Positions 1 through 7,566 of a stretch of DNA of 64,000 bases are shown piece by piece. The stretch covers positions 62,001 to 126,000 of the forward strand of contig MVZN01000002.1 of NCBI GenBank assembly GCA_002069125.1, written 5' to 3'. The position numbers and the translations under genes were made by a program. Origin of the DNA: Spirochaetes bacterium ADurb.BinA120 (lineage in GTDB: Bacteria; Spirochaetota; UBA4802; UBA5368). Numbering within the stretch: the first letter of the stretch is position 1; each line of letters starts with the position of its first letter. The notes beneath the pieces were generated by a model. The model ran no database searches. It saw only the letters and a program-made list of their open reading frames with translations, and had not been told where the DNA came from.

Positions 1-543
1 CACGCTGGCGCGCCCGTCGAAGCCTTCGATTCCGAAGGAGAAGTCCTCCCTTAAAAGCCTTTTGAGGTTTTTTAGCGGAACCGCGTAAATACCGGTTACC
101 TCCCCGTCGGCGAACCGGTAGGCCGAAAGCGGGCGCTCGTCGCGCAGAAGATACACGCGCTGAAATTCACGGTGAAAGAGTCCCTGCGTGCGTTCCTCAT
201 AACGGTAATACCCAAGGTCGGAAAGCGATTCGTCGGGAGGCGAAACGCCTATCTCCTCCGACGATTCCTTTTGGATCTTGCCTTCGACCTGCCCGTAGAG
301 CACGTGTCCCCCCACCGTTATATCCAGGCAGTCGGGATACTGTTCCTTGTGCCGCGCCCGTTGCTGGAACAGCGCCTCTGTCGTTCCGGACCCCGCGCGC
401 ACAATCCACAGGTGCACGCCCTCGTGCGCCACTCCTTCGCGGTGGGCCCTTCCGCGCGCCACCATCCTGCCGGTCGGCCTGGCCGTTTCCCAGTCCCACT
501 CCTCCAGGAGCTCGTCCCTCTCCGCATGTGTCTCCGGAAGCAT
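1..543 (-). CDS. Nudix hydrolase, C-terminus cut by window edge
   Basis: The visible 181 codons run off the left edge, so the C-terminus is missing. The N-terminal half reads like the Nudix branch related to isopentenyl-diphosphate isomerase and YfcD-type hydrolases: a basic H-x-G-V-H-L-W-I-V segment, then PDCLDITVGGHV followed by a helix ending in EEIGV. The Nudix box is degenerate: the first conserved Glu and the Arg of REUXEE are replaced by Gly or Gln and by Lys, while the terminal EExG is kept. The ATG at 543 is preceded by GGAGGG at good spacing. The leader upstream has two strong hairpins. Family assignment is fairly safe; the substrate is unknown. Confidence 0.8.
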   Translation of the reverse strand, partial: MLPETHAERDELLEEWDWETARPTGRMVARGRAHREGVAHEGVHLWIVRAGSGTTEALFQQRARHKEQYPDCLDITVGGHVLYGQVEGKIQKESSEEIGVSPPDESLSDLGYYRYEERTQGLFHREFQRVYLLRDERPLSAYRFADGEVTGIYAVPLKNLKRLLREDFSFGIEGFDGRASV

Positions 544-564
544 ATCCCTCCTGTCGGCCCATTC

Positions 565-594
565 CGCCCCGAGGTCCGCCCGCGCCTCGGGGCG
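565..594 (-). promoter_or_regulatory. 10-bp perfect stem-loop in Nudix leader
   Basis: CGCCCCGAGG (565-574) is the exact reverse complement of CCTCGGGGCG (585-594), with a 10-base loop. It ends about 22 bases before the Nudix ATG, just upstream of its ribosome binding site, so it would form in the 5' leader of that mRNA. There is no T-run next to it. Confidence 0.5.
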
Positions 595-603
595 AATACC
601 GTT

Positions 604-623
604 AAAAGCCTGCCCCGGCAGGC
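604..623 (-). terminator. Terminator-like hairpin with T4 in Nudix leader
   Basis: GCCTGC (618-623 on the minus strand) pairs with GCAGGC (608-613) around a four-base loop and is followed on the minus strand by TTTT (607-604). It lies about 60 bases ahead of the Nudix start. The short T-run makes it a weak intrinsic terminator or an attenuator. Confidence 0.4.
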
Positions 624-732
624 ATTCTGGGGCAACAAACCATCGCTTCGCAACGAAAAAACAGTGCTGAACAAAGCGGCCCATTCTTCCGAGAATAATA
701 ATAGAGTTGTTGCCAAACCCGGAATGATCGCT

Positions 733-770
733 CTTTCCCCCGCTGTAGGCGGGGGAAAGGGGGCTTTCCT
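733..770. repeat. Overlapping alternative hairpins, C/G-rich inverted repeat
   Basis: CTTTCCCCCGC (733-743) and GCGGGGGAAAG (749-759) make a perfect 11-bp stem with a 5-base loop. The right arm overlaps a second hairpin, GGAAAG with CTTTCC (about 754-769), so the two structures exclude each other. This resembles interspersed palindromic repeats, but only one copy was noticed in the window. Confidence 0.5.
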
Positions 771-867
771 TTCCAGTTATGCAACAAGTCTAATATATCA
801 GGGCCCGCGTCCCTAAGGGCGTCAATTCTACAATGCGGGAGAGATCCCGCCACGAAGATATCCGAGA

Positions 868-1695
868 ATGCGAAAGAACGAAATAAAGCGCCCCTTCCCC
901 TGGGGTTTCCTATTCGTCACGCTTCTGTTGCTGGTAACGCTGTCGATCGCCGCGTCCGCTTGCTATTTTTATTTTACCTGCGCCACATCCATCCGGACCG
1001 CCGTCGAATCCACCCGAAGACACTCCGCCGAGCTCATCGAAGCGATTACCGGCGTTGCCGAATTCAGCTACGCCAGAAACAACTACGACAGACTCCGACT
1101 GCTTTTCCGGGAGAAGATAGGGGGCACAAACGGGCTGGTCGCCTTCTTCGTCCTTTCCGACGGCTCCATCAAGGCCCATTCCAGCCCCGAGGGCGAGCGG
1201 GCCGTAGCTGGAAACATCGCTGCGGACGAATTCACCTACAACCGGGACCAGATATTCCTTCCACTGTCCGGAGAAGGGAAGGGCGTTTATTTTCTCGAAT
1301 ACAACATCGTCTCCCGATCGGTCCCGTTTAACCGGCCGCAGCGAGAGTTCATCAAGAGGTTTTTGTATCCCGGCATAGGCGGCACCGGTTGGCTCGCCAC
1401 ACGCGCCGTATATTTCAAGAAAAAGCCGATAGGCACGATCAATTTCATAATTTCCAAGGATGTGCTCTACTCCATCATAACAGGAACCGCCTCCATAACC
1501 CGCACCCTCCTTGCGCTCCTGCTTGCCGCATCGGCCATCATTTCGCTGCTCGTCGCGCTGCTTGCCCGCTATAGCGCCGGGCGCGCGGGGGCGTCCACCG
1601 CAAGCGCGCATTCGGTCGCGGAATCCGGATTGCAATTCTCCGGCGCCGCGCGTCAGGCCGCCGCGATAAGGGACGCCATCCCGATCATCAAGTGA
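868..1695 (+). CDS. Two-pass membrane protein with exported sensor-like domain
   Basis: 275 residues. Hydrophobic helices at about 12-36 and 212-233 bracket a roughly 170-residue domain that should face the periplasm, the layout of a Cache-type sensor. No HAMP, kinase, GGDEF or methyl-accepting domain follows; the last 40 residues are a low-complexity Ala/Ser tail in the cytoplasm. Only 9 bases separate it from the STAS gene, so the two are probably co-transcribed and may act in one pathway, with the membrane protein as a signal input. Domain family and ligand are not recognised. Confidence 0.75.
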   Translation: MRKNEIKRPFPWGFLFVTLLLLVTLSIAASACYFYFTCATSIRTAVESTRRHSAELIEAITGVAEFSYARNNYDRLRLLFREKIGGTNGLVAFFVLSDGSIKAHSSPEGERAVAGNIAADEFTYNRDQIFLPLSGEGKGVYFLEYNIVSRSVPFNRPQREFIKRFLYPGIGGTGWLATRAVYFKKKPIGTINFIISKDVLYSIITGTASITRTLLALLLAASAIISLLVALLARYSAGRAGASTASAHSVAESGLQFSGAARQAAAIRDAIPIIK

Positions 1696-1704
1696 GAGGT
1701 AGCC

Positions 1705-2316
1705 ATGCTATTGATCGAGCACAGGGATCTGGAATCGGGCGGCGCGGTGATGGTCGCGCCGCGCGGACCGCTCGACTCGGCGACCGCCCCCGCGCTGGGT
1801 AGCGCCATCGAGGGGCTGGCAAGGGAAAAGGGCGCGTTTATAATACTCGACGCAGCCGGCATCGAGCACATCAGTTCCGCCGGGATCGGCATGGTGCTCC
1901 ATATACACCGCACCCTCGCTACCGAAGGCGGCGCCCTGACGATATGCAACCTGCCCGGCGAAACGCTCTCCATATTCCGGCTCATCGGGTTCGACCGCAT
2001 ACTCGACATCGCAAGCACGCTCGAGGAGGCGGAAGGCCTTATCGCCGGGCGCAGGGCCGGCATGCCCTCCCCGGCCGCTCCCGCGACTCGCCCGGACCGT
2101 AAGGAGGAGGAAAGTCCGAAACCTCCGGAGTACCGAATCACCGGAGACACGTCGAACGGCCTGGCGGGCCCCACCGAAGCCGGCTTCGATCAGGCGCTGG
2201 TGGTCGAATGCGCCGAATGCGGAGGGCTGGTCCGCGTGCGCAGGAGCGGGACCTATCAATGCCCCCACTGCCGCGCCGAATTCTCCGTCGAGAAGGACCG
2301 GACGATCATATTCTAA
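1705..2316 (+). CDS. STAS-domain anti-anti-sigma-type protein with C-terminal zinc ribbon
   Basis: 203 residues. Residues 1-115 form a STAS domain; the segment DAAGIEHISSAGIG (about 49-62) matches the phosphorylation loop of SpoIIAA/RsbV proteins, with Ser57/Ser58 at the phospho-site. A Pro/Glu-rich linker (120-160) leads to a CxxC-x13-CxxC ribbon (Cys169, 172, 186, 189) that should bind zinc. GAGAGGT precedes the ATG. STAS proteins of this kind switch partners with anti-sigma kinases and are dephosphorylated by PP2C/SpoIIE phosphatases; one such phosphatase lies at 34304-35938. The added ribbon is not part of the usual family. Confidence 0.85.
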   Translation: MLLIEHRDLESGGAVMVAPRGPLDSATAPALGSAIEGLAREKGAFIILDAAGIEHISSAGIGMVLHIHRTLATEGGALTICNLPGETLSIFRLIGFDRILDIASTLEEAEGLIAGRRAGMPSPAAPATRPDRKEEESPKPPEYRITGDTSNGLAGPTEAGFDQALVVECAECGGLVRVRRSGTYQCPHCRAEFSVEKDRTIIF

Positions 2317-2343
2317 TTTTATCCGTGCGCGGAAATAAGATAA

Positions 2344-2371
2344 TTGACTTTAGCGCGCGCATGGATATCCT
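2344..2371 (+). promoter_or_regulatory. Sigma70-type promoter for the 2443 gene
   Basis: TTGACT (2344-2349) and TATCCT (2366-2371) are 16 bases apart, predicting a transcript start near 2378. This argues against translation starting at the TTG at 2344, which is the -35 box, and supports the ATG at 2443. Confidence 0.5.
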
Positions 2372-2442
2372 ACTACAGACGGGGCCGGAGCCCGACGGAC
2401 CGGCCGTCACGGACGGATACATACAACACAGGGAGCGGAATC

Positions 2443-3027
2443 ATGAAAGTTGTCCATGTCCTGAAAAAAATCGAACTCATTGACAGCGATATAAAAGATC
2501 TTCGAAAGATGGAAAAATCGCTACAGCGGAACAAATCGTTCACCACTCCGATATACCTCTCCATCGAGAAGCAGATCAACATCCTCCTCGGAGAGCGGAT
2601 AAAGCTTCTCGAGCTCAGGATCGACAATCCGCCCGATTATATGATCGAGGAGATAGAGGGGAAAAAGGCGGAGGAAACGGAGCCCGACAGGCCCGCCCCT
2701 GCCAGAAAAAAGGGGGCGGCGGTCAAATCCAGGCCCAGGGCGGCGAGAAAGCGTGAGGCCGCCGACGAGATCGACGCCGACGACATTCCGCTCATGACCC
2801 AGGACCTCATCGACAGAAAGATAGAGAGCATCCAGAAGGTATCGGAGGACGTGCCGATACGCGAGCTTTTACGCCCGGACGATGACGAGGACGAAAAGAC
2901 ATCTGACGAATCGATCAAGCTCCTCGATATCGCGCTTGAGAAGGGGACTCTTGCCAGGAGTGACTCCGAAAAGGAAAAGCGCAAGGTCAAATTTTTCAAG
3001 GACAACTTCCCCGGCGGGGAATACTGA
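2443..3027 (+). CDS. Hypothetical charged protein, unknown function
   Basis: 194 residues, not recognised. Residues 1-60 look like a helical hairpin (KIELIDSDIKDLRKMEKSL, then EKQINILLGERIKLLELRI). A long Lys/Glu/Asp-rich, probably disordered stretch follows, ending in KFFKDNFPGGEY. There is no signal peptide or membrane segment, so it is likely cytoplasmic. The ATG at 2443 is preceded by GGGAGCGG, and the promoter at 2344-2371 sets this start. It converges on the adenylate cyclase gene with 13 bases between the stops. Coding is well supported; function is not. Confidence 0.7.
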   Translation: MKVVHVLKKIELIDSDIKDLRKMEKSLQRNKSFTTPIYLSIEKQINILLGERIKLLELRIDNPPDYMIEEIEGKKAEETEPDRPAPARKKGAAVKSRPRAARKREAADEIDADDIPLMTQDLIDRKIESIQKVSEDVPIRELLRPDDDEDEKTSDESIKLLDIALEKGTLARSDSEKEKRKVKFFKDNFPGGEY

Positions 3028-3040
3028 CCTGCCCCGGCTG

Positions 3041-5782
3041 CTATTTCTTGCCCTCTATCAGCAGCTCGACCCGGTACTTTTCAAGAAAGTACGGACCGCT
3101 TCCGGCGGCGGCCTCCTCCGGCCTAAGATCGGCGCATATAACATCCCGAAGGAGCGTGGTGGTCCCGTAGCCCTCCACCCGGAGCGCCCGCGTCTTTTCT
3201 CCGACGCTGTAAAGCTCCCTCATGGTCATGTAACCGGAAGATACATTGTCAGGAAAATGGATATCGTAGAACGGCTCCTCACCCATGTGCCGCGCCACAG
3301 TGGCCGCGAGCGCGTGGGAGTTTTTGTAGGCCGTCAGATACATCTCCTCTACGCTCTTGGTGTCTTCCAGGACGCTGAGCTTCCCCATTCTGTCCACCCT
3401 CAGGTGGAAGAACCGGGTCTGGCCCGGCGCCATGGTCTGGTCCGGTTCGCGCGACAGCCTTTTCTCCAGATTGCGGCAGAAATCGAACATCGCCGCGAGG
3501 GCGGCATCCCTCAGTCCCCTGCTTTTTATATACGTAAATAAATCGCCCCTCTCGTTAATGACGTAGATCACGAGGTGCTCTTCCTTCTCCTCGTAAACGA
3601 CGGTTATTCCGGAGGGCCGAAAAAGCTGGTACACCGTCTCCAGGGCCGCCAGCACGCCCTCTTCGCCATGGAATCGGCACCGCACCGCGACGCCGGTTTT
3701 CAGGGTGAGCGCGGCAAGCAGCTTTACCAGTCCCGGATAGATGAAGGCCGTCACGCCGTTCCGTTCACGGGAGATAAGCACAAACCTGTCCTTCAGCCTT
3801 GCGACGAAGCGCATATCCGTCCCGTCGGCCCCTTCGATTATAAACTGGTAGGCCTCCTTGAAGATTGTGCTTATGCGCTTATAGAGTTTTTTAAACGGCT
3901 CCGGCGAGTGCACCACGCAATATGCGTCGAAGGGCCTCCTCTGGTGGAAGCCATCCCGGATGACCAGACCGAGTACGCGCGCAATATCCTCCTCGGATGC
4001 GTACTCCTTGATATAGGACTCGCCCCAGCTCGTATAGTAGAGATGGTGTACGGTCTGGATGGCCTCGGCGTTCTCTCTGTTAAAATTCAGAATCACCGCG
4101 TTCACCAGCCCGAATGCCGGTTCAAGAAAATACTGGTTCCTTATTCGAATGCCGTCTCCGGCGAAGAGTGAGGTGACCTGGTTAAGCAATTCGGTTACCG
4201 CCGTCGGGTTAACCCTGGTGTATCCGGACTGGATGTTTATACGCGAGAAGACCGGGTCGTAAACCCCGTTTACGGCCATCCACATGAGCAGGCGCAGCAG
4301 GCTCTTCTCCACCCTGAGCGTTGTCGAGATAAACGTGTCCTTTTCGCTCTTGTTGCGCTTGAAAAGCCTCCACTCCACCTCGTGAATGCCCTGGCTCACC
4401 GGCTCAATATACAGGATGGCCTCCGAGGGGGTGTCCTTGAAGGTGATGAAGTTGTCTATCTTGTCCTGTTCGCGGGCAAAATGGGTCTTGATCTTCCTGC
4501 TTAGCAGCATGAAGTCCGTCTCCGAGATCTTTTTCTCGAGCTTTAGGGACGGCAGCTGTGTGGCGATTTTCTGGTAGCTCAGCAGCATAAAGCGCTTCAC
4601 GGCGTCCCAGAAGGCCATCACCTTGTTGAAGTCCCATTCCTCGAAGTTGTCCAGATCGCGGATCTGGTTGAGGTCCCATCCCCAGTTTTTTACGTACCGC
4701 GACATGACCGCCACCTTGTAGGGGATGTTCTTCTTGTCCTTAATTCCGACGTACCTGGAGATCTGCGGATCGACCTTCAGGTAAAGGTTGCGCTTTAGTA
4801 TGTCGACAAGCTCCCTGTCATCCAGCGCCGCGCTGTAGTATTCGAACACCTCGTTGAACATCAGCAGGTAGGAGTCGACAATCGAGTTGTCCAGGTTTTC
4901 CCTTAGCATGCTGACCTTGATCTTCTGGCTCAGGAGCGGAGAGTCTCCCTTGCCGAAGATATACTTCTCGAGTACGCCTATCTTGATTATCGATTTGAAG
5001 GGGTTTCCGAGGGACTTGATGATCTGGAACAGGGCCGCGCCGAGGAAGTCCTCACGTGAGATCTCGTAGAGGTTCCCCAGGTCCACGAATTCCTCCCTCA
5101 AGCCGCCGGGGAGCCTCGCGTACAGCTCGTCATATTCCTCGTCGCGGGTAAACCGTGGGACCACCCACCAGAAGGGTGTTTTGCCCGCGACGATAATTGA
5201 ACTGCGGAAGAACTCGTCCTTTAGGACCGCTCCCACCGTCGTACCGAAGGCCTCCTCGTCGTCCTCCGCGAATATGTTCTGCTTTACGCTTTCGATGTCG
5301 TTGATGAACATGTGCACCGGAAGCTCTATCTCTTTGGAAACCCAGCGTTGGATGCCGTCCACCTTTTTCTTGAAATTGTCGAACTGGCCGGCCGTTACCG
5401 ACCGCCTGTTCACGCAGACCCAGTAATCGAAGTCGGATTTCTTGTTGTACGCCACGGTGCCCACGCTCCCCATTACCGCAAGCATTTCCACGAAGGGGTT
5501 GCTCCTAACGATGTCGGTCTTCGCCGTGGGGAAGCGCCCCTTAATATAGCGCCGGGTTTCGTCGTCAATGACGTACCGCCATACCCCGTCCGGCACCTCG
5601 CCCTCCACAAACCCTGGCAGGCGTTTGTCATTTACGCCGAGCAGGAAGGGAATGGTATTAATGGCCCGCTTTATCGTGTTATTGGGTATCAGTTGCTGGA
5701 AGCGCTGGAATTTGATGTCGTTATAGCGCCTGAACCGGTTTCTGTTGGCATCTATTGTTTCCAGAAAGTCCATCGCACCCAC
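3041..5782 (-). CDS. cyaA: Class I adenylate cyclase (CyaA-like)
   Basis: 913 residues, close to the enterobacterial enzyme in length. It would make cAMP from ATP in the cytoplasm. The N-terminal half matches class I cyclases: PFLLGVNDKRLPGFVEGEVP (about 45-64) resembles the LPTLLHYNHPxLPGY region of E. coli CyaA. The nucleotidyltransferase signature GSVG (105-108) is followed by DFD (Asp117 and Asp119), with a possible third acid, Asp162, in MFINDIES. The C-terminal half is more divergent. The gene starts 10 bases after holA and is probably co-transcribed with lptE-holA. No CRP-type regulator is in the window. Family call is firm; the symbol is by homology. Confidence 0.85.
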   Translation of the reverse strand: MGAMDFLETIDANRNRFRRYNDIKFQRFQQLIPNNTIKRAINTIPFLLGVNDKRLPGFVEGEVPDGVWRYVIDDETRRYIKGRFPTAKTDIVRSNPFVEMLAVMGSVGTVAYNKKSDFDYWVCVNRRSVTAGQFDNFKKKVDGIQRWVSKEIELPVHMFINDIESVKQNIFAEDDEEAFGTTVGAVLKDEFFRSSIIVAGKTPFWWVVPRFTRDEEYDELYARLPGGLREEFVDLGNLYEISREDFLGAALFQIIKSLGNPFKSIIKIGVLEKYIFGKGDSPLLSQKIKVSMLRENLDNSIVDSYLLMFNEVFEYYSAALDDRELVDILKRNLYLKVDPQISRYVGIKDKKNIPYKVAVMSRYVKNWGWDLNQIRDLDNFEEWDFNKVMAFWDAVKRFMLLSYQKIATQLPSLKLEKKISETDFMLLSRKIKTHFAREQDKIDNFITFKDTPSEAILYIEPVSQGIHEVEWRLFKRNKSEKDTFISTTLRVEKSLLRLLMWMAVNGVYDPVFSRINIQSGYTRVNPTAVTELLNQVTSLFAGDGIRIRNQYFLEPAFGLVNAVILNFNRENAEAIQTVHHLYYTSWGESYIKEYASEEDIARVLGLVIRDGFHQRRPFDAYCVVHSPEPFKKLYKRISTIFKEAYQFIIEGADGTDMRFVARLKDRFVLISRERNGVTAFIYPGLVKLLAALTLKTGVAVRCRFHGEEGVLAALETVYQLFRPSGITVVYEEKEEHLVIYVINERGDLFTYIKSRGLRDAALAAMFDFCRNLEKRLSREPDQTMAPGQTRFFHLRVDRMGKLSVLEDTKSVEEMYLTAYKNSHALAATVARHMGEEPFYDIHFPDNVSSGYMTMRELYSVGEKTRALRVEGYGTTTLLRDVICADLRPEEAAAGSGPYFLEKYRVELLIEGKK

Positions 5783-5792
5783 TGTCCGTTTA

Positions 5793-6827
5793 TTACGCCA
5801 TTATAGGGGAATCGATCGCGAACATCCCGTACGACAGATCGAACAGGGGGCTCGCCGCTACGCTCTTCGAAACCCTGTGGCTTTTAAGGGCTCTATCGGC
5901 CGCGCCGATTAGCGGATAAATCCGTTTTATCTTTGTGATGGGGTTGAGGCGCGCCATCTCAACGAACGCTTCGCCCGAGCGCGGGGGAACCGATGCCTTC
6001 CGAAGCGCTTCCTCCTCCGTTTCTCCGCTACGAACCGCCATGTGGAAGCGTTCGATGGAGTCCGCCCGACGTGAAATCTGGTTCAAGATTAAAAGCTCGG
6101 GGCAGTTGTTTTCAATCAAATTTTTAAGCCTGGCGAACGAGGACCTGTCCCCGCAAAACAGCGCGTCCACGAACTCGAAGACCGAGCCCTCCTTCTCCCC
6201 GCCAATGAGCGACAGCGCCGTTTCCTCCGTCAGCCTGTCGAGCCCAGAGTTGCGCAGCTTTTCCAGTGCGCCGTCCACCGCCCGTACGTTCCTTCCGAGC
6301 AGGTCCACAAGGGAGCGCGCCGCCCCCGCGTCGATGCTTATTCCCTCCGCCTTGAGCGTGCGCACGATGTACCCCGAAAGATCCTTTTCAAAGGGCGGCC
6401 AGAACTGGAACACCCCCATCCCGGAAACGGCCTGGAGCCCCGCGGGCGGCCTGTTGGCCCGTGAGGTCATCACCAGGGTTGTGGAATCCGGCAGCGACTC
6501 CAACACCTCGCCCAGAAGCGCCGCGCCGGAGGCGGAAGCCAGCGCGGAATCTATATTCAGCATAACACAAACGCGCGCGTTTGAAAACATGGAACGGGAG
6601 AGGGCGAAATCCGCGGCCTGCATCAACTCGCCCGTCTCGCAGTGGAAGCGGCCCAGCGCATGCTCCGCTCCGTCTCCCTTCAGCACGATGTCCGCGATTC
6701 TCCGGACAGCCTTGTCCTTCTCGCCCTCGTCCTCGCCGAGAAAAAGGTAAACGCGGGCCGGACTCTTTTTCGCAAGCTCGGCGTAGAGGTCCCTGGCTAC
6801 CGGCAGGCGTTTTCTGTCCATTGTCAT
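5793..6827 (-). CDS. holA: DNA polymerase III subunit delta
   Basis: 344 residues, the usual length. HolA opens the beta sliding clamp in the clamp-loader complex. Visible family features are the N-terminal VYLFLGEDEGEKDKAV, the AAA+-like core with degenerate nucleotide site (VCVMLNID, then TLVMTSR), and the C-terminal helical collar (LLILNQISRRADSI, LNPITKIKRIYPLI). The ATG at 6827 overlaps the stop of the upstream lipoprotein gene by four bases (ATGA), so translation is probably coupled. An lptE-holA order is also found in enterobacteria, which supports both calls. Its partner holB is at 21007. Confidence 0.92.
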   Translation of the reverse strand: MTMDRKRLPVARDLYAELAKKSPARVYLFLGEDEGEKDKAVRRIADIVLKGDGAEHALGRFHCETGELMQAADFALSRSMFSNARVCVMLNIDSALASASGAALLGEVLESLPDSTTLVMTSRANRPPAGLQAVSGMGVFQFWPPFEKDLSGYIVRTLKAEGISIDAGAARSLVDLLGRNVRAVDGALEKLRNSGLDRLTEETALSLIGGEKEGSVFEFVDALFCGDRSSFARLKNLIENNCPELLILNQISRRADSIERFHMAVRSGETEEEALRKASVPPRSGEAFVEMARLNPITKIKRIYPLIGAADRALKSHRVSKSVAASPLFDLSYGMFAIDSPIMA

Positions 6828-7450
6828 TTTCTGCCCTTCTCCACCGGCGTAAGGAGTTCTTTATAGCTCCCCCGGATGGCCTGGCTGGCTATGCGTTTTG
6901 CCAGCGCCTCGACCGTCCTGTCAAGCGCCATCGACTCGGACACCACCGGCGGCTCGATGTCGGAGAACTCCTCAAAGGCCTGAATCTCCCGCTCGAAGAA
7001 GATCTCCCTTTCCCTGTTCCGGTCATACAGGCGCAGTGAGGCCGTAATCCTTGTACGCTTCCATACCACGAGGCCCATCTCGTTGTATTTTAACGGCCTT
7101 GTCTCGAGACCCCTAACGGCCCCCTCAAGGATGAGGTCCGCCTCGGAGCCGGGGCCGACTATCGCAAGCCGCCCGTCCGCCGCAATAAGCTCGCGTACAC
7201 GTATTACGAGCTTTGTCCTCGCGTCCAGAGCGCCTGCGGAACCCATAAATTCCCGCACCAGAATCCTGTTGGCCTCGCGGGGGACCACCGGCTCTCCGGT
7301 TATTCCTTTCAGCACCTTGCCCACGGAGACCCCCGGCCCGCCGGGAGACGAGGCACAGGCCCATGCTGCAGCCAGGGCCGGGAGCAGATACCGAATGGAC
7401 AAGCGGCGCGTTTTTATGGGCCGCGCGCCGGTTTTTTTTAAAGTCTTCAT
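6824..7450 (-). CDS. lptE: LptE-like LPS-assembly lipoprotein
   Basis: 208 residues from the ATG at 7450; an in-frame ATG at 7480 is possible but gives an over-long signal n-region. A basic N-terminus and hydrophobic helix end in AAAWAC, a loose lipobox. The mature part has the LptE pattern: alternating beta strands with TRITASLRLYDRNREREIFF, then a helix with SESMALDRTVEALAKRIASQ. LptE plugs the LptD translocon in the outer membrane. Position directly before holA agrees with this. Sequence conservation in this family is poor, so the call leans on context. Confidence 0.7.
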   Translation of the reverse strand: MKTLKKTGARPIKTRRLSIRYLLPALAAAWACASSPGGPGVSVGKVLKGITGEPVVPREANRILVREFMGSAGALDARTKLVIRVRELIAADGRLAIVGPGSEADLILEGAVRGLETRPLKYNEMGLVVWKRTRITASLRLYDRNREREIFFEREIQAFEEFSDIEPPVVSESMALDRTVEALAKRIASQAIRGSYKELLTPVEKGRK

Positions 7451-7540
7451 CGGTTCGTACCGATAAATTGAACAGATCATTTTACACTCAACGGTCTTCC
7501 CGTCCGCCGACAGGCATAATCGAGAAGGCTTTTCATGACA

Positions 7541-7563
7541 AACGGGATATTAAGTATCCCGTT
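7541..7563. terminator. Rho-independent terminator, possibly bidirectional
   Basis: AACGGGATA (7541-7549) pairs with TATCCCGTT (7555-7563) around a 5-base loop. The plus strand continues with seven Ts; the minus strand has TTT after the stem and an A-run before it. It lies directly downstream of the stop of the minus-strand glycogen gene (7567), which it probably terminates, and upstream of the lptE gene. Confidence 0.65.
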
Positions 7564-7566
7564 TTT

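Larger units (their letters stand above)
544..867. other. Non-coding leader/intergenic region with three hairpin clusters
   Basis: About 320 bases with no believable gene. It separates the minus-strand Nudix gene from the plus-strand membrane protein gene at 868. It holds an inverted repeat at 565-594, a short hairpin with a T-run at 604-623, and a pair of competing hairpins at 733-770. A short GCGGGA/TCCCGC hairpin lies near 835-850. I could not place a confident promoter for either flanking gene. Confidence 0.6.

Noticed and set aside
172-816. 214-codon plus-strand open frame at the left edge
   Set aside because: Runs through the Nudix gene and its hairpin leader; the minus-strand Nudix translation has clear family sequence and a ribosome site.
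2107-2118. GAGGAAAGTCCG, like the RNase P RNA core motif
   Set aside because: It lies in the coding linker of the STAS gene in its reading frame, and no other RNase P elements are around it.
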